Positions 54,894 to 64,000 of a stretch of 64,000 nucleotides of DNA are shown here, piece after piece. The stretch's first letter is position 1, and each line of letters starts with the position of its first letter. The notes below the pieces were generated by a model. It searched no databases. It had not been told where the DNA came from and saw nothing but the letters and a program-made list of their open reading frames with translations. The position numbers were made by a program, and so were the translations under genes. The DNA is taken from the NCBI RefSeq assembly GCF_017876435.1, contig NZ_JAGIOA010000001.1, positions 2,666,001-2,730,000 on the forward strand. The letters are read 5' to 3'. This stretch comes from Microbacterium phyllosphaerae (lineage in GTDB: Bacteria > Actinomycetota > Actinomycetes > Actinomycetales > Microbacteriaceae).

Positions 54894-55589
54894 GTGACCG
54901 AACCGCTCTTCATCATTCCGCTCTGGGCGGACCTGCTCGGCGTGGGCCTCGGTGGCGTCCAGGGGGCGATGTTCGCCTCGGGATTCCAAGGGCAGCGACG
55001 GCTCGACTGGCTCGGCGTCGCGATCATCGGGATCATGATCGGCATGGGTGGCGGTCTGATCCGCGACATCCTGCTCGGTCAGACTCCGGCGACGCTGCAG
55101 AACCAGTGGTATCTGGTCACCGCCGGTGGAGCAGCCCTGCTCGGCATGCTCCTCGCCGGGCTGTTCACCCGACTGAACACGGCGATCGTCGTGCTCGATG
55201 CGGTCGTCATCGGGATGTTCGGCGCATTCGGCACGAGCAAGGCGCTCGCCTTCGGCATCCCCGAGGTTCCTGCTGTCTTCATCGGCGTCTGCGCCGCGGT
55301 CGGGGGCAGCGTGCTCCGCGACATGCTGATGGGGCTGCCGACCGCGATCATGCACGTCGGCTCGCTGTACGCCGTGGCCGCCGGCGCGGGGTGCACGTTC
55401 ATCGTGATCGCGGTCGCCCTCGGCATGCCTATCACGCTCGCGGCGGTCATCGGAATCGCCGTGACGAGCGTCATCCGCATCCTCGCGGTCACTTTCGACG
55501 TCTCCCTGCCCGAGCAGCGCCGGATCTACCGTCGCAAGGTCGCCGCCGAGACCGGCGTGATCCCGATCATCAAGCCCAGCGCCGAGTGA
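54894..55589 (+). CDS. UPF0126 (TRIC-like) membrane protein
   Basis: The 231-residue protein has seven transmembrane helices in two inverted halves, each with the family motif [11 protein letters not shown] and [11 protein letters not shown]. Members are related to trimeric cation channels and have been linked to glycine transport. GTG start at 54894 with GGGAG about eight bases upstream. It is divergent from recO. Confidence 0.85.
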   Translation: MTEPLFIIPLWADLLGVGLGGVQGAMFASGFQGQRRLDWLGVAIIGIMIGMGGGLIRDILLGQTPATLQNQWYLVTAGGAALLGMLLAGLFTRLNTAIVVLDAVVIGMFGAFGTSKALAFGIPEVPAVFIGVCAAVGGSVLRDMLMGLPTAIMHVGSLYAVAAGAGCTFIVIAVALGMPITLAAVIGIAVTSVIRILAVTFDVSLPEQRRIYRRKVAAETGVIPIIKPSAE

Positions 55590-55618
55590 CCACAGCCCGT
55601 CGTCAGCGAGGCAGACGA

Positions 55619-55648
55619 AACGCCCCACCCGACAACGGGTGGGGCGTT
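55619..55648. terminator. Bidirectional terminator between UPF0126 gene and leuA
   Basis: AACGCCCCACCCG (55619-55631) pairs perfectly with 55636-55648 around ACAA, between two convergent genes. Confidence 0.85.
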
Positions 55649-55663
55649 CGTTCATTCGGAGGC

Positions 55664-57490
<1,827 letters not shown>

Positions 57491-57507
<17 letters not shown>

Positions 57508-57538
57508 AGCTAAGAAGAAGCAGACCGCCGAAAGGCAT
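57491..57538 (-). CDS. leuL: leuA leader peptide
   Basis: A 15-residue frame reads MPFGGLLLLSCRDES. It has four successive Leu codons, three of them CTT, which is rare in this GC-rich DNA. TACCAT (57545-57550, minus strand) ends seven bases before its ATG, so translation would be leaderless. It lies 73 bases upstream of leuA, the classical position for leucine-dependent attenuation. Confidence 0.75.
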
Positions 57539-57614
57539 GCGGCCATGGTAGCAGGGATGCGGAACCGCTCCGACCGCTCCTGAGACGATCCGGCCACGCG
57601 CGACACTGTCATGC

Positions 57615-58253
57615 ATGAGCACATCGCACAGTCGCATGCTTCTCGCCACCGCCACCCTCGCGGGGGTGCTCGGTCTTGCCGCATGCGCCGCCGGGCCAGG
57701 TTCCTCCCCCGCCCCGACGAGCTCCGCCTCGTCGACCGGCGACATCTCGGGTGCCGCACCTCCGGATGGCCGAGTGATCGGGACGGGCACGGTTCTCGAT
57801 GTGGCGGGAGACGCGCAGCTGTGTCTCGGTGCCGTCGCCGAGTCGTACCCTCCCCAGTGCACCGGCATCCCGCTCGACGGGTGGACGTGGGAGGGCGTCG
57901 ACGGCAGTGAGACCAGCGGAGACACACAGTGGGGCACCTACGCCGTGTACGGCACCTTCGACGGCGACCGGTACACGGTCACAGACCCGCCGATCATGCT
58001 CGCGCTGTACGACCCCATCCGTCCGGAGGACCCGGCAGGCGGGGTCGACGGCACCAGCTCGGAGGCAGACCTCGCCCGCATCCAGGACGAACTCGCGTCG
58101 TCCCTCGGTCGCGAGGCGCTCTCGCTCTGGATCGAGCGCGGCTACGTCTGGGTGAACGTCGTCTGGGATGACGGGACGCTGCAGGATGCGCTCGACGCGG
58201 AGTACGGCGACGACGTGGTGATCGTCACCTCGGCGCTGCGTGAGATCGATTAG
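57615..58253 (+). CDS. Putative secreted lipoprotein
   Basis: The 212-residue precursor has a signal peptide ending in the lipobox LAAC (Cys24), a Ser, Ala and Pro-rich linker, and a domain with a Cys pair (LCLGAVAESYPPQCTG). No family is recognised with confidence. The mature part is acidic. ATG 57615 is used; ATG 57611 is out of frame. The stop overlaps the stop of the convergent oxidoreductase gene. Confidence 0.65.
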   Translation: MSTSHSRMLLATATLAGVLGLAACAAGPGSSPAPTSSASSTGDISGAAPPDGRVIGTGTVLDVAGDAQLCLGAVAESYPPQCTGIPLDGWTWEGVDGSETSGDTQWGTYAVYGTFDGDRYTVTDPPIMLALYDPIRPEDPAGGVDGTSSEADLARIQDELASSLGREALSLWIERGYVWVNVVWDDGTLQDALDAEYGDDVVIVTSALREID

Positions 58254-59194
58254 TCCGACGGGATCAGCGCGAGCTTGCCGCCGGGGTGTCCCTCGGCGAG
58301 CAGGGCGAGCGCCGCCGGAGCATCCTCCAGCGCGAACGTCTGCGCCACGGGGACGACGAGTTCCCCCGACTGCGCCAGCGCAACCAGCTCGCCCCGCACG
58401 GCATCGCGGAAGCGAGCACTGTCGGGCATCGAGCCGGCGATCCACCGGATGCCGTCGGACGAAGCTCTCGTCGGGGCGGCGATCGTGACGATGCGACCGG
58501 GATCGGCGACGAGTTCGAGCGACACGTCGACCGCTTCGTCGGTGCCGACGGCGTCGAGCCCGGCAGAGACCTCCGCGCCTGCGGCGATCTCTCTGACCCT
58601 GTCCGCCAAGCCCGGTCCGTAGTGCACGGGAAGGCCGCCGAAGGCACGGACGACGTCGAACCTCGCCTCACTCGCAGTGCCGATCACGCGGATGCCGCGA
58701 CGCGCCGCCTGCTGCAGCACGCTCACCCCGACCGCGCCGGACGCCCCGTGCACCAGGATCGTCTCGCCGGGCACGGCTCTCGTCACGGCGAGCATCTCGG
58801 CCGCCGTGGTGCCGGCGAGAAGGAGATTCGCCGCCTCCGGGTGGGTCAGCGGCGACGGCTTCGCGAAGGCCTTCTCCGCGGGGATGGTGATCTCGGTGGC
58901 ATAACCTCCGCTCACCCGGAACGCGATGACCTCGTCGCCGATCTGCGCGGATCCGGATCCGATCAGGGTGTCCGGTCCGAGCGCTGTGATCTCGCCGGAG
59001 ATCTCATAGCCGATGGGCACGGGAAGGTCGGCGCCCGCCCGCTCAACCGCGACATGCTTCGCGTCCGCAGGGTTCACGCCCGACGCGCGGATCCTGATCG
59101 TCACCTCACCCGGACCGGGCCGGGGCACCTCGTACTCGACGAACTGCCACGCATCCGGCGAGCCCCACGACGTGGCGATCCAGTGCCGCGCCAT
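58250..59194 (-). CDS. Zinc-independent NADP-dependent quinone oxidoreductase-like protein (MDR family)
   Basis: The 314-residue protein has the medium-chain dehydrogenase layout: ASGVNPADAKH near residue 40, GYEISGEI, and the Rossmann motif VHGASGAVGVSVLQQA. The Cys and His zinc ligands of alcohol dehydrogenases are absent, as in quinone oxidoreductases. It starts within the era stop (TGATG), so it is co-transcribed with era. The substrate is unknown. Confidence 0.82.
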   Translation of the reverse strand: MARHWIATSWGSPDAWQFVEYEVPRPGPGEVTIRIRASGVNPADAKHVAVERAGADLPVPIGYEISGEITALGPDTLIGSGSAQIGDEVIAFRVSGGYATEITIPAEKAFAKPSPLTHPEAANLLLAGTTAAEMLAVTRAVPGETILVHGASGAVGVSVLQQAARRGIRVIGTASEARFDVVRAFGGLPVHYGPGLADRVREIAAGAEVSAGLDAVGTDEAVDVSLELVADPGRIVTIAAPTRASSDGIRWIAGSMPDSARFRDAVRGELVALAQSGELVVPVAQTFALEDAPAALALLAEGHPGGKLALIPSD

Positions 59195-60090
59195 CAGAAG
59201 CCGAGACGTCCGAGCTGCTTCGGGTCGCGCTGCCATTCCTTCGCGACCTTGACGTGCAGTCCGAGGAACACGCGAGTGCCGAGGAGCTCCTCGATGCCGA
59301 CGCGTGCACGACGTCCGACATCGGCGAGGCGCTTGCCCTTGTGCCCGATGATGATCGCCTTCTGGCTGTCGCGCTCCACCACGATCGACGCATGCACGTC
59401 GGTCAGGTCTGTGCCCTCGCGCGGTGCGATGTCGTCGATCACGACAGCGATCGAGTGCGGGAGCTCGTCACGGACGCCGTCAAGAGCCGCCTCGCGGATC
59501 ATCTCCGCGATCCGGTCCTCCTCCGACTCATCGGTGGTGACACCTTCGCCGTAGAGCGCAGGCCCTTCAGGCATCAGCGAGAGTACCTCGTCGGCGAGCA
59601 CCTCGAGCTGGTCATTCGTGAGCGCGGAGATCGGGATCACGGCATCCCAGTCCTCGCGAAGCGCATCGACCTCCATGAGCCGCTCGGTGATGTCATCGCG
59701 GCCGGCCGCATCGGTCTTCGTGACGATCGCGATCTTCTTCGCCCGTCGGTATCCGTCGAGTGAGGCCGCGATCCTGCGGTCACCAGGACCGACCTTCTCG
59801 GTCGCCGGCACGCAGAAACCGATCACATCGACGTCGCCGAGCACCTGCTCGACCAGATCGTTCAGACGCTCGCCCAGGAGCGTGCGGGGCTTGTGGATGC
59901 CCGGGGTGTCGACGATGACGAGCTGCCCCTCGGGGCGGTTGACGATCCCGCGGATCGCCCGGCGGGTCGTCTGCGGCTTCTCACTCGTGATCGCGATCTT
60001 CTCGCCGACCAGCGCGTTCGTCAGAGTCGACTTGCCGACGTTCGGGCGCCCCACGAACGTCACGAACCCGCTCCGTGTCTGCTCAGTCAT
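59194..60090 (-). CDS. era: GTPase Era
   Basis: Era binds 16S rRNA and helps 30S subunit maturation. The 298-residue protein has G1 GRPNVGKST, G3 DTPGIHKP, G4 TKTD and a C-terminal KH domain with KAIIIGHKGKRLADVG. The start ATG 60090 overlaps the CNNM gene end by 8 bases. It belongs to the ribosome-maturation cluster with ybeY, phoH and rsmE. Confidence 0.95.
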   Translation of the reverse strand: MTEQTRSGFVTFVGRPNVGKSTLTNALVGEKIAITSEKPQTTRRAIRGIVNRPEGQLVIVDTPGIHKPRTLLGERLNDLVEQVLGDVDVIGFCVPATEKVGPGDRRIAASLDGYRRAKKIAIVTKTDAAGRDDITERLMEVDALREDWDAVIPISALTNDQLEVLADEVLSLMPEGPALYGEGVTTDESEEDRIAEMIREAALDGVRDELPHSIAVVIDDIAPREGTDLTDVHASIVVERDSQKAIIIGHKGKRLADVGRRARVGIEELLGTRVFLGLHVKVAKEWQRDPKQLGRLGF

Positions 60091-61378
60091 CGTTTCCGTC
60101 TCTCTCGTCTGCGGTGTCATCCGCGTCGTGTGCCGCACGTTCCACGAACACCGTCGCGATTCCGCGTCCTCGTCCTCGGGAGGCTCCGCCGGTGAGCGTC
60201 AGCCCCTCGACGGTCGCCGTCGAACCGGGCTGTGGGACCTGCCCCAGAGCCTTGCCGAGAAGTCCGCCGATGGAGTCGACGTCCTCGTCCTCGAGCTCGA
60301 GGCCGAACAGGTCTCCCACGTCCTCGAGCGAGAGGCGGGAGCTCACACGGTAGCGTCCGTCACCGAGCTCGACCACTTCTGCGGATACCTGATCGTACTC
60401 GTCCGAGATCTCGCCGACGAGCTCCTCGATGAGGTCCTCGAGCGTCACGAGCCCCGAGATCCCGCCGTGCTCGTCGATCACGAGGCACACGTGCACGGCA
60501 TCCCGCTTCATCTGCTGCAGCAGCGTCTCCGCGCGCATGGATTCGGGCACGAAGGTCGCCGGGCGCGAGATGGGACGGATGGATGCCGTGCGCCACGCGT
60601 TCTCGTCTCGGAAGGCGAACAGCACGAGGTCCTTGAGGTAGAGGACACCGACAACGTCGTCGGCGTCGTCGTCGACGACCGGCATGCGCGAGACACCCCG
60701 TTGCAGGAACAGGGTCATCGCCTCGCTCGTGGTGGCGGTCGCGTCGACCGTCACCATCTCGGTGCGGGGAACCATCACCGCACGCACGAACTGGTCGGTG
60801 AAGTCGAAGACGGAGTGGATGAGATCGCGGTCGTCGGCCTCGATGAGGTCGTTCGACGCCGCCTCGTCGACCATGCTGAGCAGCTGCTCCTCCGACGTGA
60901 ACGAGCTGCGTCCGCGCCCGGGGGTCACCCGGTTGCCGAGCACCACGAGGCCCTGCGCGAGTGGTCCGAGGATGATGCGCAGCCCGCGGACGACCGGAGC
61001 GTTGGCTCGGAGCATGCCCTCGGAGTGATGACGACCGAACGAGCGCGGACTCGCTCCGACGAGCACGAAGCTGATTCCGGTCATCAGAACGGCCGCGGCG
61101 AGCATCGCCCACCAGATGTTCTCGAACAGGATGCTGAAGGCCACCGTGACGAGCACGGCGGCTGCGGTCTCGGCGAGCACTCGGATGAACGCGACCGCGT
61201 TGACGTGCGCGTCGGGGTCAGCGGCGATGCGCGTCAACTGCCGGGCGTTGCGTCCCTCGAGCCCCATCTCCTCGATGTCGGAGCGCGAGGTCACACCGAA
61301 AGCCGCATCGATCGCCGCCATCAGACCGCCGAAGGCGACGAGCAGAACGGCGCCCGCGAGCAGGAAGGCAGCGGTCAT
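60083..61378 (-). CDS. CNNM/CorC family membrane protein (hemolysin C-like)
   Basis: The 431-residue protein has an N-terminal DUF21 membrane domain with three to four helices, two CBS domains ([16 protein letters not shown] and [29 protein letters not shown]), and a C-terminal CorC domain. Family members export or regulate magnesium or cobalt. The gene is conserved between ybeY and era; it overlaps ybeY by 4 bases. Confidence 0.88.
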   Translation of the reverse strand: MTAAFLLAGAVLLVAFGGLMAAIDAAFGVTSRSDIEEMGLEGRNARQLTRIAADPDAHVNAVAFIRVLAETAAAVLVTVAFSILFENIWWAMLAAAVLMTGISFVLVGASPRSFGRHHSEGMLRANAPVVRGLRIILGPLAQGLVVLGNRVTPGRGRSSFTSEEQLLSMVDEAASNDLIEADDRDLIHSVFDFTDQFVRAVMVPRTEMVTVDATATTSEAMTLFLQRGVSRMPVVDDDADDVVGVLYLKDLVLFAFRDENAWRTASIRPISRPATFVPESMRAETLLQQMKRDAVHVCLVIDEHGGISGLVTLEDLIEELVGEISDEYDQVSAEVVELGDGRYRVSSRLSLEDVGDLFGLELEDEDVDSIGGLLGKALGQVPQPGSTATVEGLTLTGGASRGRGRGIATVFVERAAHDADDTADERDGNDD

Positions 61379-61833
61379 CGTCGACGTTCAGCCGCGGCGA
61401 AGCCCTGGATGAGCTCCTTCTGCAGTCCGAACATCTCGCGCTCCTCGTCGGGCTCGGCGTGGTCGAACCCGAGCAGGTGCAGCAGCCCGTGGGTCGTGAG
61501 GAGGATCAGCTCGTCCATCAGCGTGTGACCGGCTGCCTGTGCCTGAGCCTCGGCGACCTGCGGGCAGAGCACGATGTCGCCGAGCAGCCCGGGGGCCGTC
61601 GGGCGGTCTTCGGTGCCGGGGCGCAGCTCGTCCATCGGGAAGCTGAGCACGTCGGTGGGACCGGGCTCGTCCATCCACTGGACGTGGAGAGCCTCCATGG
61701 CGCCCTCGTCGACGAGCACGATCGCGACCTCGGCGTCAGGGCTCACGTGCATCTGCGCGAGGTTGAAATCGGTGAGCCGCTGCAGCACGGTCTCGTCGAC
61801 GTCGATCGCCGACTCGTTGTTGATCTCGATCAT
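61375..61833 (-). CDS. ybeY: Endoribonuclease YbeY
   Basis: YbeY takes part in 16S rRNA 3' end maturation and ribosome quality control. The 152 residues include [18 protein letters not shown] and the zinc motif [11 protein letters not shown]. The ATG lies 16 bases after phoH ends, and the gene is in the conserved phoH-ybeY-CNNM-era order. Confidence 0.95.
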   Translation of the reverse strand: MIEINNESAIDVDETVLQRLTDFNLAQMHVSPDAEVAIVLVDEGAMEALHVQWMDEPGPTDVLSFPMDELRPGTEDRPTAPGLLGDIVLCPQVAEAQAQAAGHTLMDELILLTTHGLLHLLGFDHAEPDEEREMFGLQKELIQGFAAAERRR

Positions 61834-61849
61834 GGCTGTGCTCGTTTCA

Positions 61850-62950
61850 TCAGGAGAGGCCTCGTTTGGGCATCCGGTCCCGGGGTCCTGGTCGTTGTGC
61901 GCCTCGGCGATCGGCGCGGTTGGCGAACTCCGCCGCCTGCTCGCGCTCGAAGCGCTGAGCCGTGCGGCGCTCGTCGTACTCGCTGTATGCGTCGACGATG
62001 CGCCCGACCAGCGAGTGGCGCACCACGTCCTCGCTCGTGAGACGGGCGAAGTGGATGTCGTCGATGCCGTCGAGCACGCGCGTCACGAGCCGGAGCCCCG
62101 ATGATCCCTGCGGAAGGTCGACCTGCGTGATGTCGCCGGTGACGACCATCTTCGACCCGAAGCCCAGACGCGTCAGGAACATCTTCATCTGCTCGGGCGT
62201 CGTGTTCTGCGCCTCGTCGAGCACCACGAACGAGTCGTTGAGAGTGCGGCCGCGCATGTAGGCGAGCGGTGCGACCTCGATCGTCCCTGTGGCCATCAGC
62301 CGGGGCACGATCTCGGGGTCCATCATCTCGTTCAGCGCGTCATAGAGCGGGCGCAGGTACGGGTCGATCTTGTCGGTGAGCGTGCCGGGAAGGAACCCGA
62401 GCCGCTCTCCGGCCTCGACTGCGGGGCGGGTCAGGATGATCCGCGTGACCTCTTTGCGCTGCAGCGCCTGCACGGCCTTCGCCATGGCGAGGTAGGTCTT
62501 TCCCGTACCGGCAGGGCCGATGCCGAAGACGATCGTGTTCTCCTCGATCGCGTCGACATACTCCTTCTGCCCGAGCGTCTTGGGGCGGATGACCTTGCCC
62601 CTGGTCGACAGGATCGCCTCGCCGAGCACCTCGCTCGGGCGCGGGCCGCCGTCGTTGCGCAGCAGGCGTGCCGAGCTCGTGACGTCGCTCGGAGCGAGAT
62701 CGTGGCCGGCCTTCGTCATGGTCATCAGCTCGTCGACGAGGGCCTTCGCCTTCGCGACGGCCTCAGCCGATCCGGTGAGCGTGATCTCGTTGCCGCGCAC
62801 GAGCACCTGGACATCCCGGTGTTCCTTCTCGAGCATCCGGAGCAGTCGATCCTGCGGACCGAGCAGCTGCACCATGGCGACACCGTCGGCGTAGATCTTC
62901 TCGACGGCCGTGTCGGATGCGGTGGAAGGGGCGTTTTCGTCAGAAGCCAA
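61850..62950 (-). CDS. phoH: PhoH family ATPase
   Basis: The 366-residue protein has a short N-terminal KH-like region ([19 protein letters not shown]) and a P-loop domain with [30 protein letters not shown] and [11 protein letters not shown]. The C-terminus is basic. PhoH proteins are linked to RNA metabolism. The likely start is TTG 62950, which follows GAGGAGAA and overlaps the HIT gene by 11 bases; no good ATG or GTG is nearby. Confidence 0.88.
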   Translation of the reverse strand: MASDENAPSTASDTAVEKIYADGVAMVQLLGPQDRLLRMLEKEHRDVQVLVRGNEITLTGSAEAVAKAKALVDELMTMTKAGHDLAPSDVTSSARLLRNDGGPRPSEVLGEAILSTRGKVIRPKTLGQKEYVDAIEENTIVFGIGPAGTGKTYLAMAKAVQALQRKEVTRIILTRPAVEAGERLGFLPGTLTDKIDPYLRPLYDALNEMMDPEIVPRLMATGTIEVAPLAYMRGRTLNDSFVVLDEAQNTTPEQMKMFLTRLGFGSKMVVTGDITQVDLPQGSSGLRLVTRVLDGIDDIHFARLTSEDVVRHSLVGRIVDAYSEYDERRTAQRFEREQAAEFANRADRRGAQRPGPRDRMPKRGLS

Positions 62951-63287
62951 CGAGCTTGTTCTCCTCGATGTTGCCGAGCACATGGGCGTGCACGTGGAAG
63001 ACGGACTGGGCGGCGCTCGCGCCGTTGTTGAAGATGAGGCGGTACTCGCCGTTCGCGTGCTCGGACGCGAGCTGCTTCGCAGCTGCGACCATCTCTGCCA
63101 GAAGGCCCGGGTCACCCTCCGCAAGCTCGGTGACGTCGCGGTACTCCTCGGTCTTGGGAATCACCAGCGCGTGCAACGGTGCCTGCGGGTTGATGTCGCG
63201 GATCGCGAACACCCGCCCGGTGTCCAGCAGGATCTCACCCGGGATGTCGCCGTTCAGGATGCGCGTGAAGATCGAGGGGTCGGACAT
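62940..63287 (-). CDS. HIT family nucleotide hydrolase
   Basis: The 115-residue protein has the histidine triad HVHAHV near residue 98 and IFNNGASAAQSVFH, typical of HINT-type nucleoside phosphoramidases. TAGACT (63294-63299, minus strand) ends seven bases before the ATG, with GGGAG between, so it may begin a transcript for the phoH-ybeY-CNNM-era genes. Confidence 0.9.
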   Translation of the reverse strand: MSDPSIFTRILNGDIPGEILLDTGRVFAIRDINPQAPLHALVIPKTEEYRDVTELAEGDPGLLAEMVAAAKQLASEHANGEYRLIFNNGASAAQSVFHVHAHVLGNIEENKLVGF

Positions 63288-63332
63288 GCTCCCAGTCTAC
63301 CGACCGGGAGGGAGCCGGGCCGGAAGCGTCGG

Positions 63333-64000
63333 TCACCAGCGGCCGAGCGCCACCGAGAGGACGGCGATCGCGGCCGGACCTGCAGTCGACGTGCGCAGCA
63401 CCGTGTCTCCGAGCAGCACGCGCTCGGCGCCGGCATCCGACAGCTTCGCGAGTTCGTCGTCGGAGATCCCACCCTCCGGCCCGACCACGAGGACGATGTC
63501 GCGGCCGTCCGGCTCGAGTTCCGACAGCCGGGTGGTCGCGCTCGGGTCGAGCAGAAGCACCCGCTGGGACGAGGCGCGCGCCGCGAGTCCTGCGGTCGAC
63601 GCCGGAGGCGAGACCTCGGGCACCCACGCACGATGCGCCTGCTTGGCCGCCTCACGGACGATGGTCGCCCAGCGTTCGCGCCCCTTGACCGCCTTCGGGC
63701 CCTCCCACCGAGACACGCTGCGGCTCGCTTGCCACGGCACGATCTCGTCGACGCCCAGCTCGCAGGCCGCCTGCACCGCGAGCTCGTCGCGATCGCCCTT
63801 CGCGAGCGCCTGCACCAGGATCATTCGAGGATTCGGCGCAGGCTCCTCAGCACGAGCCGAGATGCGTACATCGACGCGAGACGGTGAGACCTCCTCAGCG
63901 GCGCCGGTCAGCCACACGCCGGCACCGTCCCCGACCGTCACCGCCTCGCCGACGCGAAGTCGGCGCACGACGGCGGCGTGCTTGGCCTCAGCCCCGGTGA
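63333..64000 (-). CDS. rsmE: 16S rRNA m3U1498 methyltransferase, 5' end outside window (partial)
   Basis: RsmE methylates U1498 of 16S rRNA with S-adenosylmethionine. The visible part has GEAVTVGDGAGVW from the PUA-like domain, LVQALAKGDRDELAVQAACELGVDEIVPW, and the SPOUT knot VVGPEGGISDDEL with LGDTVLRTSTAGPAA. The frame stays open to the window edge (AEAKHAAVVRRLRVGE), so the N-terminus is missing. Confidence 0.93.
   Translation of the reverse strand, partial: TGAEAKHAAVVRRLRVGEAVTVGDGAGVWLTGAAEEVSPSRVDVRISARAEEPAPNPRMILVQALAKGDRDELAVQAACELGVDEIVPWQASRSVSRWEGPKAVKGRERWATIVREAAKQAHRAWVPEVSPPASTAGLAARASSQRVLLLDPSATTRLSELEPDGRDIVLVVGPEGGISDDELAKLSDAGAERVLLGDTVLRTSTAGPAAIAVLSVALGRW

Overview
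This window is a contiguous stretch of high-GC actinobacterial chromosome, most likely from the Microbacteriaceae (Microbacterium-like). The evidence is the very high third-position GC, actinobacteria-specific families (OpcA, DUF3145, DUF3099, a PucR-type FasR next to fabD, the divergent glgA/glgC pair, septum-formation lipoprotein), and the gene order dnaG-dgt-dusB ... uppS-recO ... leuA ... era-CNNM-ybeY-phoH-HIT-rsmE. Genes are densely packed with frequent ATGA-type overlaps. I see no prophage, IS element, CRISPR array or rRNA; one tRNA-Asn is present.

Layout. 1-5.3 kb: the tail of aceE, then fasR-fabD-fabH-acpP-fabF (type II fatty acid synthesis). 5.3-7.5 kb: a divergent YczE membrane protein / MocR regulator pair around a perfect inverted repeat. 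7.6-13.2 kb: DUF3145, a probable Fe(II)/2-oxoglutarate oxygenase behind an iron-box-like site, a DUF262/DUF1524 (GmrSD-like) protein followed one base later by an S33-type hydrolase, and ribosomal protein L31B. 13.2-18.7 kb: an ABC ATPase, glgA(M)/glgC, serB, a hydrolase and fabG. 18.8-23.9 kb: small membrane and zinc proteins, SURF1, pdxH, an ABC-F protein and a CHY zinc finger. 23.9-27.6 kb: the biotin ECF transporter bioYMN with a divergent TetR regulator, then a MalY/PatB lyase. 27.6-31.7 kb: the Fe-S operon sufB-sufD-Rieske-sufC-sufT without sufS or sufU. 31.9-34.4 kb: heme A synthesis (ctaA, ctaB). 34.8-42.9 kb: the pentose phosphate operon tkt-tal-pgi-zwf-opcA-pgl. 42.9-46.2 kb: a DMT-like transporter, def, a lipoprotein, tRNA-Asn and an orphan ABC ATPase. 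46.3-50.7 kb: dnaG-dgt-dusB. 50.7-55.6 kb: glutathione peroxidase, a phosphotransferase, a DsbA-family protein, a P-loop kinase, uppS, recO and a UPF0126 channel. 55.7-64 kb: leuA with a leader peptide, a lipoprotein, an oxidoreductase, era, CNNM, ybeY, phoH, HIT and the 3' part of rsmE.

Most of the window is core metabolism. The observations most worth a second look are: a 15-codon leucine-rich leader peptide upstream of leuA whose Leu codons are complementary to the leuA ribosome-binding region; an iron-box-like site in front of a putative 2OG oxygenase; a phosphotransferase gene apparently inserted between two formerly convergent genes and flanked by a duplicated stop-codon segment; a paired-palindrome operator between bioY and its TetR regulator; a DUF262 protein with an unassigned C-terminal domain paired with a peptidase-like hydrolase; and a repeated promoter arrangement in which a -10 hexamer ends exactly seven bases before the start codon, implying many leaderless mRNAs.
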